In this document: positions 1 through 9,114 of the stretch, piece after piece | How positions within the stretch are numbered: the first letter of the stretch is position 1 | How the letters are laid out: every line of letters starts with the position of its first letter | Assembly (NCBI GenBank): GCA_050955105.1 | Contig: JBPBQZ010000042.1 | Location: 1-29,650 of the forward strand | From: JBPBQZ01 sp050955105 | GTDB lineage: Bacteria > Pseudomonadota > Gammaproteobacteria > Burkholderiales > Burkholderiaceae | DNA: 29,650 nucleotides | Direction of reading: 5' to 3' | Made by a program: the position numbers and the translations under genes | The notes under the pieces: model-generated | What the model saw: the letters and a program-made list of their open reading frames with translations, nothing else | Databases searched by the model: none | Told to the model about the DNA's origin: nothing

Positions 1-2238
<2,238 letters not shown>

Positions 2239-2250
2239 GCGCGGCACGCC

Positions 2251-2294
2251 CGGCGGGTCGGTGCGTAGCGATGCGCGCCGACCCGCCGTTTTTT
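2251..2294 (+). terminator. Intrinsic terminator after secA
   Basis: A perfect 11-bp GC-rich stem (2251-2261 with 2278-2288) encloses a 16-nt loop and is followed directly by six T (2289-2294). It starts 12 nt after the secA stop and ends 33 nt before the argJ start, so it should separate the two transcripts. Confidence 0.9.
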
Positions 2295-2326
2295 ACCCTT
2301 CCCAGTCTTTCCTCGGAAGCACCGTC

Positions 2327-3559
2327 ATGGCCGTAAATTTTCCAGATATTCCCCCAGCATCGTTATTGCCCGTCGGCGGTGTCACGCTGGGCTGGGCCGA
2401 AGCCAATATCCGCAAGCCGGGTCGTAAAGACCTGCTGGTGATGGCGCTTGCGCCGGGCGCGCGCGTGGCAGGCGTATTCACGCAAAGTCGCTTTTGCGCG
2501 GCGCCCGTGACGGTTTGCCGCGAGCATCTGGCGGGGGCGGAGGCTGCGATTCGTGCGCTGGTGGTCAACACCGGCAATGCCAATGCGGGTACCGGCGACA
2601 CTGGGCTGGCCGATGCGCGCCGCACTTGCGCCGAGTTGGCGCGCCTGCTGGACATCGATGCGCGGCAGGTTTTGCCATTCTCGACCGGCGTCATCCTCGA
2701 GCCGTTGCCGATCGAGCGCCTGCTCGCCGGCTTGCCGGCCGCCATCGACTGCCTGGCGCCCGCACACTGGTTCGAGGCTGCGCAGGCCATCATGACCACC
2801 GACACGCTGCCCAAGGCCGCATCGCGCGAGATCGTGCTCGACGGGCAGCCGGTGCGCATTACCGGCATCAGCAAGGGCGCCGGCATGATCCGTCCGAACA
2901 TGGCCACCATGCTCGGCTTCATCGCCACCGACGCGGCGCTGGCGCAGCCCCTGCTCGACGCGCTGGTGCGCGAAGTGGCCGACGCGTCGTTCAACTGCAT
3001 CACGATCGACGGCGACACCTCCACCAACGACTCCTTCATCATCGCCGCCACCGGCGCATCGCAGGCCGCGGAAATCGTCGCGGCCGACACGCCGGCGTAT
3101 GCGCAGCTGCGCGATGCGGTGCGCGACGTAGCCCAGCAACTGGCGCAACTCATCATCCGCGATGGCGAGGGCGCCACCAAATTCATCACGGTAGCCGTGG
3201 AAGGCGGGCGCAGCGTTGCCGAATGCCGGCAGGTCGGCTATGCGATCGCCCATTCGCCGCTGGTCAAGACCGCGTTTTTCGCGTCCGATCCGAATCTGGG
3301 CCGCATTCTCGCGGCCGTTGGTTACGCGGGCATCGACGATCTGGATGTGACCGGCGTCGATCTTTACCTGGACGACGTCTGGGTGGCGCAGCGCGGCGGC
3401 CGGCATCCTGATTATCAGGAGCCGGACGGTCAGCGCGTCATGCAGCAGGCCGAAATCACGATCCGCGTCGTGCTCGGCCGCGGCACGGCGCGCGCCACGC
3501 TCTGGACCACCGATCTGTCGCACGGCTATGTCAGCATCAACGCCGACTATCGTTCCTGA
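2327..3559 (+). CDS. argJ: Bifunctional glutamate N-acetyltransferase / amino-acid acetyltransferase ArgJ
   Basis: ArgJ transfers the acetyl group from N-acetylornithine to glutamate (cyclic arginine pathway) and in many bacteria also makes N-acetylglutamate from acetyl-CoA. The 410-residue protein has the family's self-cleavage region, KGAGMIRPNMATMLGF near residues 183-198. Thr194 in the MAT-ML step is the expected new N-terminal nucleophile of the beta chain after autoproteolysis. The C-terminal part has the typical SPLVKTA and DPNLGRI stretches. The ATG at 2327 was chosen because MAVNFP... matches the usual N-terminus; an in-frame extension to 2261 would begin inside the secA terminator. 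Whether the enzyme is mono- or bifunctional cannot be told from sequence. The DUF815 ATPase gene follows after 38 nt, probably on the same transcript. Confidence 0.96.
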   Translation: MAVNFPDIPPASLLPVGGVTLGWAEANIRKPGRKDLLVMALAPGARVAGVFTQSRFCAAPVTVCREHLAGAEAAIRALVVNTGNANAGTGDTGLADARRTCAELARLLDIDARQVLPFSTGVILEPLPIERLLAGLPAAIDCLAPAHWFEAAQAIMTTDTLPKAASREIVLDGQPVRITGISKGAGMIRPNMATMLGFIATDAALAQPLLDALVREVADASFNCITIDGDTSTNDSFIIAATGASQAAEIVAADTPAYAQLRDAVRDVAQQLAQLIIRDGEGATKFITVAVEGGRSVAECRQVGYAIAHSPLVKTAFFASDPNLGRILAAVGYAGIDDLDVTGVDLYLDDVWVAQRGGRHPDYQEPDGQRVMQQAEITIRVVLGRGTARATLWTTDLSHGYVSINADYRS

Positions 3560-3597
3560 TACTCCCGCCTATCGCCCGTCTCGCTTCTTGAATCGCC

Positions 3598-4470
3598 ATG
3601 GACAAACTGACTGAATTCCTCACCCGCGCCGAGGCCCTGCTCGGGCGCCTGGAATCGATACTGCCGCCGGCCCAGCCCACGATCGACTGGGACGCCGCGC
3701 CGGCGTTTCGCTGGCGCACGCGCCAGGGACGCGGCTATCTGCAGCCCGTGAAAGAGCTGTCGCGCATTGCGCTCGACGATCTGCACAATATCGAACGGCA
3801 AAAAGCCTCGATCGAACGTAATACGCGTCAGTTCGTCATGGGGCAGCCGGCCAACAACGTGTTGTTGACCGGCGCGCGCGGCACTGGCAAGTCGTCGCTG
3901 ATCAAGGCCTGCCTGAACAACTTCGCCGACCAGGGACTGCGGCTGATCGAGGTCGACAAAGACGATCTGCATGACCTCGGCGACATCGTCGACCTGATCT
4001 CCGCGCGCCCTGAACGCTTCATCGTGTTCTGCGACGATCTGTCGTTCGAAGAAGGCGAATCGGGCTACAAGGCGCTGAAGGTTGCGCTCGATGGGTCAGT
4101 GGCGGCGCAATCCGACAATGTGCTGATCTACGCGACCTCGAATCGCCGGCATCTGATGCCCGAATACATGAGCGAGAACCAGAGCTATCGGCATACCGAC
4201 GATGGCGAAATCCATCCGGGCGAAGTCGTCGAAGAGAAAATTTCGCTGTCCGAGCGTTTCGGACTGTGGGTGAGTTTCTATCCGTTCCGGCAAGACGACT
4301 ATCTGACCATCGTGGCGCATTGGCTGCGTCATTTTGGCTGCGGCGATGCCGAAATCGACAGCGCCCGCGGCGACGCGCTGGCCTGGGCGCTGGAGCGCGG
4401 CTCGCGGTCCGGGCGTGTGGCCTGGCAGTTCGCACGCGATTGGTCTGGCCGGCATGGGGAAGCGGCGTGA
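3598..4470 (+). CDS. DUF815-type AAA+ ATP-binding protein
   Basis: A 290-residue cytoplasmic P-loop ATPase of the DUF815 family (AAA-like, sometimes named for a weak likeness to IstB/DnaC loaders). Walker A is GARGTGKS near residues 92-99. The Walker B-like segment is IVFCDDLSFEEGE near 142-154. A sensor-like YATSNRRHLMPEYM segment follows, then a helical C-terminal lid. The N-terminal 80 residues form a helical leader without signal peptide or membrane segment. The family is conserved between argJ and mutT in Burkholderiales, but its client is not established. The last 4 bases (GTGA) overlap the mutT start, which indicates translational coupling. Family assignment is firm; the function is unknown. 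Confidence 0.88.
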   Translation: MDKLTEFLTRAEALLGRLESILPPAQPTIDWDAAPAFRWRTRQGRGYLQPVKELSRIALDDLHNIERQKASIERNTRQFVMGQPANNVLLTGARGTGKSSLIKACLNNFADQGLRLIEVDKDDLHDLGDIVDLISARPERFIVFCDDLSFEEGESGYKALKVALDGSVAAQSDNVLIYATSNRRHLMPEYMSENQSYRHTDDGEIHPGEVVEEKISLSERFGLWVSFYPFRQDDYLTIVAHWLRHFGCGDAEIDSARGDALAWALERGSRSGRVAWQFARDWSGRHGEAA

Positions 4471-4895
4471 GCGACGCGCGCGTCGTCGCGGGCACGCGGC
4501 CTGTCACGGAGGTAGCAGTCGGGATTTTGCTGCGTGCCGATGGCCGTTTCCTGCTGGGATGCCGGCCTGCCGGCAAGCCGTACGCCGGCTACTGGGAGTT
4601 TCCGGGCGGCAAGCTGGAGCGCGGCGAAGACGCGGCGACCGCGCTGGCGCGCGAGCTGCATGAAGAATTGGGTATTGTCGTCGCGCAAAGCGAGGCCTGG
4701 CGCGTGCTGGAGCACGACTACCCGCACGCCTACGTCAGGCTGCATCTGCGCAAAGTCAGGCAGTGGAGCGGCGAGCCCGTCGGTCGCGAGGGGCAGGCCT
4801 TGTCATGGCAATCGACATCTACCGATGTTGAACCGCTGCTGCCCGCCGCGCTGCCGATCCTGCAATGGCTGGCCGACGAGCAAGCGCCGCGTTAA
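4467..4895 (+). CDS. mutT: 8-oxo-dGTP diphosphatase MutT (Nudix hydrolase)
   Basis: MutT hydrolyses 8-oxo-dGTP to the monophosphate and so prevents A:T to C:G transversions. The 142-residue product carries a complete Nudix box at residues 48-70 (G-x5-E-x7-REL-x-EE-x-G-I), with the three catalytic glutamates present. YWEFPGGKLE just before it is typical of MutT. The chosen start is GTG 4467, which overlaps the stop of the preceding ATPase gene and gives MSDARVV..., close to the 130-140 residue family length. Upstream in-frame starts would lie deep inside that gene. At the 3' end the stop codon overlaps the stop of the convergent yacG by 4 bases. Some Burkholderiales homologues carry a fused C-terminal thiamine-phosphate-synthase-like domain; it is absent here. 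Confidence 0.92.
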   Translation: MSDARVVAGTRPVTEVAVGILLRADGRFLLGCRPAGKPYAGYWEFPGGKLERGEDAATALARELHEELGIVVAQSEAWRVLEHDYPHAYVRLHLRKVRQWSGEPVGREGQALSWQSTSTDVEPLLPAALPILQWLADEQAPR

Positions 4896-5095
4896 TTCCA
4901 GTCGTGATGGCGACCGTCGGAGCCGGAGTCTTCGTCCTGCACCGGATCGTCGTCCGAGGCGCGAATCGCATACTTCTCGGTAGCCCAGGCGCCGAGATCG
5001 ATCTGCGAGCAACGTTCGGAACAGAAAGGGCGGAAGCGGCTTTCCGGCCGCCATTGGACCGGTTTGCTGCAAGTGGGGCATTTGACAACTGTCAT
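4892..5095 (-). CDS. yacG: DNA gyrase inhibitor YacG, zinc-finger protein
   Basis: YacG is a small zinc protein that binds the C-terminal part of GyrB and blocks DNA binding by gyrase. The 67-residue product has the four-cysteine finger: CPTC near residues 6-9 and CSERC near 25-29, with the family's FRPFCSERCSQIDLGAW core. The tail is acidic (DDDPVQDEDSGSD). The gene lies 28 nt downstream of zapD on the same strand, the normal arrangement in gamma- and beta-proteobacteria (coaE-zapD-yacG). It ends in a 4-base convergent overlap with mutT, so there is no room for a terminator between the two genes. Confidence 0.93.
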   Translation of the reverse strand: MTVVKCPTCSKPVQWRPESRFRPFCSERCSQIDLGAWATEKYAIRASDDDPVQDEDSGSDGRHHDWN

Positions 5096-5123
5096 ACGCT
5101 TAAATCCGGCGTCCGGCCGTCGA

Positions 5124-5879
5124 TTACAAATTGCACAGCGTCAACAGGAACGGCACGTCGGTATCGACCGGGCGCGGACGCATATCGCCGTCTTGCGTCG
5201 TGAACCGTACCCACAACATATATTTATTGGCGCTCGCTTCGGGAATCACGCGCAGCGAGTCGTCCACGCGCACCTGCATCAACTGATAAGTGCGCCCGGA
5301 CAGCATCTGCTGATAGCTGCCTTGCATGGCCATCACTTTCGACCCTTGCCCCGATTCCCGCGCCAGTTTCAAAACAATGGTGGTCGCATCGCGCAATGGC
5401 AGCAACGGCTGCGCCCATTTGACGATCTCGCTGCGTCGGAACGCCGCCGTATTATGTTGCCAGGCGTAGTACGACGGCAGATCGAAGCGGCAGGTGCCGC
5501 CAGGAATCACGGCGCGGCTGCGAATGCTGGCCAGCCATTCGTTGTCCGTCAGATGCTGGCCGCTCTTGCCCTGCATGCGTGACAGGCCGCCCAGCGCGTC
5601 GTCGATTTCCCCGAGCACGCTTTCCAGCCGCGACTGCTCGATGCCCGCATTGCCGCGATATGCGACCAGCGTTTGTTTTTGCCGATCGAGCTCTTTCAAC
5701 AGATCGGATTTCAGATCGGCCCGACCCGCCACCTCAGCCACTTCGAACAGCGTGACGAGCGCGACATGATGCTCGCGAGCGTCGTCCTGGGAGAGGAAGA
5801 ACTCGAGGCGGTCGAACAAGTCTTCGAGCCTCAGCAGCGTGCGGATTCGCTCGTTGAACGGATATTCGTAAAGAATCAA
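5124..5879 (-). CDS. zapD: Cell division protein ZapD (FtsZ-ring bundling)
   Basis: ZapD (YacF, DUF1342) cross-links FtsZ filaments at the division site. The 251-residue product matches the E. coli length of 247 and has the family N-terminus ILYEYPFNERIRTLLRLEDLF, followed by a largely helical domain and a beta-rich second half (EWLASIRSR, PGGTCRFDLP, YY.W). I place the start at TTG 5879 because it yields MILYEYPF..., the usual family N-terminus, with an AGGCGG element about 7-12 bases upstream. The frame also stays open to an ATG at 5978, but the extra 33 residues are Arg/Pro-rich, unlike the family, and run across a strong hairpin. The position between coaE and yacG supports the assignment. 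Confidence 0.92.
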   Translation of the reverse strand: MILYEYPFNERIRTLLRLEDLFDRLEFFLSQDDAREHHVALVTLFEVAEVAGRADLKSDLLKELDRQKQTLVAYRGNAGIEQSRLESVLGEIDDALGGLSRMQGKSGQHLTDNEWLASIRSRAVIPGGTCRFDLPSYYAWQHNTAAFRRSEIVKWAQPLLPLRDATTIVLKLARESGQGSKVMAMQGSYQQMLSGRTYQLMQVRVDDSLRVIPEASANKYMLWVRFTTQDGDMRPRPVDTDVPFLLTLCNL

Positions 5880-5920
5880 ACGATGACCGCCTGTCGAAAA
5901 ACAATGCGCGATGGGTGGTG

Positions 5921-5953
5921 GCCGCCGGCTCCGCTTAACGGAGCGCGGCCGGC
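5921..5953 (-). other. Strong intercistronic hairpin between coaE and zapD
   Basis: Arms 5921-5933 and 5939-5953 pair over 13 bp with two single-base bulges around a 5-nt loop. There is no T-run directly after it on the minus strand; a TTTTT lies about 22 nt further on. It sits in the 178-nt gap between the coaE stop and the zapD start. It could be a processing or stabilising element, or a weak attenuator. Confidence 0.55.
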
Positions 5954-6057
5954 GAGACCGATCGGTTCGAACGGCCAACTTCGCGGTACCAGCTAACGTA
6001 CCGCAGCGTAATGCGGGTCATTTTAATGCTGCATGGGCGTGCCCGCAATCTGCCGAT

Positions 6058-6675
6058 TCACGCGCGGCCAAACTGTTTTTCGGCGATCTCCAGGTATTTT
6101 CGGTGCAGCGCATCGACCTCTTCCAGCAACGCCGGCAGCGTCTTGCCCTCGTTCACCAGCACGTCGGTGGCGGCGGCGAGACGTTGCGCGCGGCTTGCCT
6201 GCGCGGCCAGAATCGTTGCCACGCGTTCGCGCGTGAAGCCGTTGCGTTGCATCACGCGCTCGATCTGCGTGGCTTCGCTGCAATCCACCACCAATATGCG
6301 GTCTGCACGGCGTCCGGCTTCGCCTGACTCCACCAGTAGCGGAATCACCAAAACCAGATAGGCGCCAGTGGCCGCGCTGACCGCGGCCTCGCTAATCTGG
6401 CGTATCAGCGGATGCGTGATCGCTTCGAGTTGCGCGCGCGACGAAGGGTCGGAGAACACGCGTTCGCGCATCGCCTGACGATTCAGCGAGCCGTCGGCGG
6501 CAACGAATGCCGCGCCGAAGGTGCTGGCAATGGCCGGCATCGCGGCGCCGCCGGGCGCGGTGATCTGATGGGCGAGCGCATCCGCATCGACGATCGTGGC
6601 GCCGAGCGCGCCCAAGCGGTCGCCGACCACCGTTTTGCCGCTGCCGATACCGCCCGTCAGCCCGATTTTCAGCAT
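6058..6675 (-). CDS. coaE: Dephospho-CoA kinase CoaE
   Basis: CoaE phosphorylates the 3'-hydroxyl of dephospho-CoA with ATP, the last step of coenzyme A synthesis. The 205-residue product starts MLKIGLTGGIGSGKT, with the P-loop GGIGSGKT at residues 8-15. DADALAHQI near 31-39 and ITHPLIR near 86-92 are the substrate-binding signatures. The length equals the E. coli enzyme (206). The ATG has a good GGAG ribosome-binding site about 8 bases upstream. The gene follows pilD by 51 nt and precedes zapD in the same direction, as in many pil clusters. Confidence 0.96.
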   Translation of the reverse strand: MLKIGLTGGIGSGKTVVGDRLGALGATIVDADALAHQITAPGGAAMPAIASTFGAAFVAADGSLNRQAMRERVFSDPSSRAQLEAITHPLIRQISEAAVSAATGAYLVLVIPLLVESGEAGRRADRILVVDCSEATQIERVMQRNGFTRERVATILAAQASRAQRLAAATDVLVNEGKTLPALLEEVDALHRKYLEIAEKQFGRA

Positions 6676-6726
6676 GAGTGCTCCAGATAAGGACGCTAGA
6701 ATTCGGCGCCAGGCATCAGCCTGGCA

Positions 6727-7764
6727 TCAACGCACCAGCGTTTGTCCGCCCATCAGAAAATTGCTGATCGCGCCGTGCGATTCCAGCAATAGCACGATGG
6801 TACCGGCTGCCGCGAGATAGGGTCCGAACGGCATCGGCTCGTCGCGCCGCATGCGGCCCGTTGCCAGCGCGCACAAGCCGACCACCGCGCCCGTTACGGC
6901 GGCCAGCAGCAGGATCGCCGGCAGCAACTGCCAACCCATCCAGGCGCCGAGCGCCGCCAGCAGCTTGAAATCGCCGTACCCGATGCCTTCCTTGCCGCGT
7001 AGCCAGCGGAATGCCCAATAGATCAGCCACAGGAACAGATAACCGGCCGCCGCACCGATCACCGCGTCCCCAAGGGACGCAAATGCGCCGCCCAGATTCA
7101 GCAGCAAGCCTGCCCACAGCAGCGGCAAGGTCAGGGAATCGGGAAGTAGCTGCGTGCGCGCGTCAATGAAGCCCAAGGCAAGCAGACAGGCGATCAGGCC
7201 GAAGGCGCACAAGGCATGAAGATCGGGTCCGAAACACCAGAGCGCCGCTACCGCGGCCAGCGCCGTCAGCGTTTCGATGGCCGGATAGAGCAAGCCGATG
7301 CGGGTGTTGCAGTGAGCGCAGCGACCGCGCAGAAAAAGGTAGCCCAGCAGCGGCAGGTTCTCGAAGGCCTTGAGTCGATGCCCACAGGCGGGGCACGCGG
7401 AGTGAGGCAGCCAAAGATTGTAGATTGGGCGTTGCGTTGGCGATATTTGCGAGGGCTCGACTGCAGCGGTGGCGGCCGTTGCCAGTGCTGTCGCGTCGCT
7501 AGCTTGCGCCCCCGTCGCTGTTTCCGCTTGAACCTCGGCTTCGGCTTCGGCTTCAGCTTCAGCTTCGGCTTCAGCAAAGGCCGCCATGTCATCGCGCCAG
7601 GCGGCTTCGATCATCTTCGGCAGGCGGTGCACGACCACGCTCAGGAAGCTACCGATGATCAGCCCAAAAACTACCACGAACGCGTATTGATAGAGCGGCG
7701 GCAGCAGCGCAAAAGTCGCTACTGCCTGCGCGGAAAAATCGTTCGTATGCGAAGCGCCAAACAC
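6727..7764 (-). CDS. pilD: Type IV prepilin peptidase/methyltransferase PilD with Ala-Glu repeat insertion
   Basis: PilD cleaves the short leader of type IV prepilins and pseudopilins and N-methylates the new terminus, in the inner membrane. The 345-residue product has the first membrane segment (YAFVVVFGLIIGSFLSVVVHRLP, residues 27-49) and the two zinc-type CxxC pairs at C124/C127 and C149/C152. The catalytic aspartates fit D201 (GFIDART) and D265 (GYGDFK), with further membrane helices between and after them. Unusual is a segment of about 48 residues (63-110) between helix 1 and the CxxC domain. It begins with an (Ala-Glu)n run and continues Ala/Thr-rich; typical PilD proteins have only a short loop there. 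The start is GTG 7764 with a weak GGA upstream; no ATG exists before Met51, so a slightly later non-ATG start is possible. Confidence 0.93.
   Translation of the reverse strand: MFGASHTNDFSAQAVATFALLPPLYQYAFVVVFGLIIGSFLSVVVHRLPKMIEAAWRDDMAAFAEAEAEAEAEAEAEVQAETATGAQASDATALATAATAAVEPSQISPTQRPIYNLWLPHSACPACGHRLKAFENLPLLGYLFLRGRCAHCNTRIGLLYPAIETLTALAAVAALWCFGPDLHALCAFGLIACLLALGFIDARTQLLPDSLTLPLLWAGLLLNLGGAFASLGDAVIGAAAGYLFLWLIYWAFRWLRGKEGIGYGDFKLLAALGAWMGWQLLPAILLLAAVTGAVVGLCALATGRMRRDEPMPFGPYLAAAGTIVLLLESHGAISNFLMGGQTLVR
7535..7576 (-). repeat. Hexanucleotide tandem repeat inside pilD
   Basis: Seven successive 6-base units of form TCRGCT/A on the plus strand (TCGGCT x3, TCAGCT x2, TCGGCT, TCAGCA) encode the Glu-Ala run of PilD. 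The unit is a multiple of three, so slippage would change length without shifting the frame. Confidence 0.85.
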
Positions 7765-7866
7765 AGTCTGTCCAGAGTGAAATGCCGAGGGATCTCTTTG
7801 CCAAAACGGCTTCGTCGCCCGACCTTGCCGCGCTTGTCGACTAGCCGACCAAGACAGCGAACGAAT

Positions 7867-9114
7867 CTATACCACATTGCCCAGTTCGATAATCGGCAGA
7901 TACATGGCCACCACCAACGCACCGATCAGCAATCCCAGCACTGCCACCACGGCTGGCTCAGCCAGTTGCGTCAGCATGCCGATCGCTTCGTCCAGTTGGC
8001 TTTCGCTCAAGTGCGCCATATCGCCGAGCATCCGACTCAGCGCGCTCGCTTGCTCGCCGACCTCGGTCAACTGCACCAGCGTCGCCGGAAAACACCCAGC
8101 GGCGCGCATCGACGCGGCCAGCGTCTCACCGCTGCGCAAGCGCTCGACCATCTGATGCATCGCGTCGTCGAAAACGGGCCGGCCCGTCGTATGGACCAAG
8201 GCCTGCAGTGCCTCGGTCACTGGGATGCCCGCTTGTAAGAGCGTGGACAGGGCGCGACTCCAGCGCGCGACGGCGAACTGCTGCAGCAACTTGCCCAAGC
8301 CCGGCAGTCGCAGCAGCAAGCGGTCGCCCTTCAAGCGCAATCTGGCCGAACGGCGAAGCATGCCGCGCGCAGTCAAGCCTAGCGCGGCGAGCACCGCCGC
8401 TGCGCTGGCGCCATTGTGCTGCACCCATGCCGACGCACGTAACACTGCCAAGGTCGGCACGGGCAGCGGCGCGCCGAAGCTCTCGAACACTTCCGCGAAG
8501 GTCGGCACGACGCCGACCAGCAGGGAAATCGTGACCGCAAGCGACAGCACGAGAATGCCTGCCGGGTAAGCGAGCGCCGCGCGCATCCGGCTTTTTTGAG
8601 CGCTGGCGCGCTTGCGATCGTCGGCCAGTTGCCCGAGGGTCGCGGCAAGCGTGCCCGTGGCTTCGCCGATGGCGACCAGTTGACAGTAAAGCGGGTCGAA
8701 ACTGCGCGGGTAGCGCGATAAAGCCGCGCTGAAAGTTTGTCCCCGTGCAATGTCCGCGGCCAGCGCACGCAACAGTCGGCCAACGTCCGGTCGAGGATGG
8801 CCATCGGCGATCAGTTCCAGCGTATTGAGCAAGGGCAAACCTGCCGTGAGCAGGCTCGCGAGCTGGCGCGCCAACGCCGTGGCTTCGGCGGACGTGAGAC
8901 GGACGGGTTTCACGGCACGCCGTTGCCGCAAGTCCAGCACATAGAGACCGCGCTGACGCAGCACGGCACGTGCGGCGCGGCTGTTGGCCGCCACCACGGT
9001 GCCGCGCCGCGCGGTCTCGAACGCATCGACGCCGGTCCAGTTGAATATATATTCGAGCGGAGCCGTCGCCGTTGGCGCTGCCAGTTGGTTCAATGCACGC
9101 GGTCGGTTGCGCAT
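7867..9114 (-). CDS. pilC: Type IV pilus inner-membrane platform protein PilC
   Basis: PilC (GspF family) is the polytopic platform that couples the PilB/PilT motors to pilin insertion. The 415-residue product has the duplicated T2SSF domain. The first copy, residues about 75-200, contains ARQLASLLTAGLPLLNTLE and the paired glycine motif GEATGTLAATLGQLAD. The second, from about 275, contains WSRALSTLLQAGIPVTEAL and TEVGEQASALSRMLGDMA. Hydrophobic segments lie near 185-210, 235-255 and 380-405. The ATG at 9114 lies 25 bases inside the end of pilB, so the two are translationally coupled. pilD follows after 102 nt. The order pilB-pilC-pilD is standard. Confidence 0.95.
   Translation of the reverse strand: MRNRPRALNQLAAPTATAPLEYIFNWTGVDAFETARRGTVVAANSRAARAVLRQRGLYVLDLRQRRAVKPVRLTSAEATALARQLASLLTAGLPLLNTLELIADGHPRPDVGRLLRALAADIARGQTFSAALSRYPRSFDPLYCQLVAIGEATGTLAATLGQLADDRKRASAQKSRMRAALAYPAGILVLSLAVTISLLVGVVPTFAEVFESFGAPLPVPTLAVLRASAWVQHNGASAAAVLAALGLTARGMLRRSARLRLKGDRLLLRLPGLGKLLQQFAVARWSRALSTLLQAGIPVTEALQALVHTTGRPVFDDAMHQMVERLRSGETLAASMRAAGCFPATLVQLTEVGEQASALSRMLGDMAHLSESQLDEAIGMLTQLAEPAVVAVLGLLIGALVVAMYLPIIELGNVV

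Noticed and set aside
2363..3523. Open frame of 386 codons on the minus strand
   Set aside because: Completely antisense to argJ, which has all family motifs.
7216..8238. Open frame of 340 codons on the plus strand
   Set aside because: Runs antisense across pilD and pilC and over the gap between them; composition is Arg/Gln/His-rich and no motif is seen.
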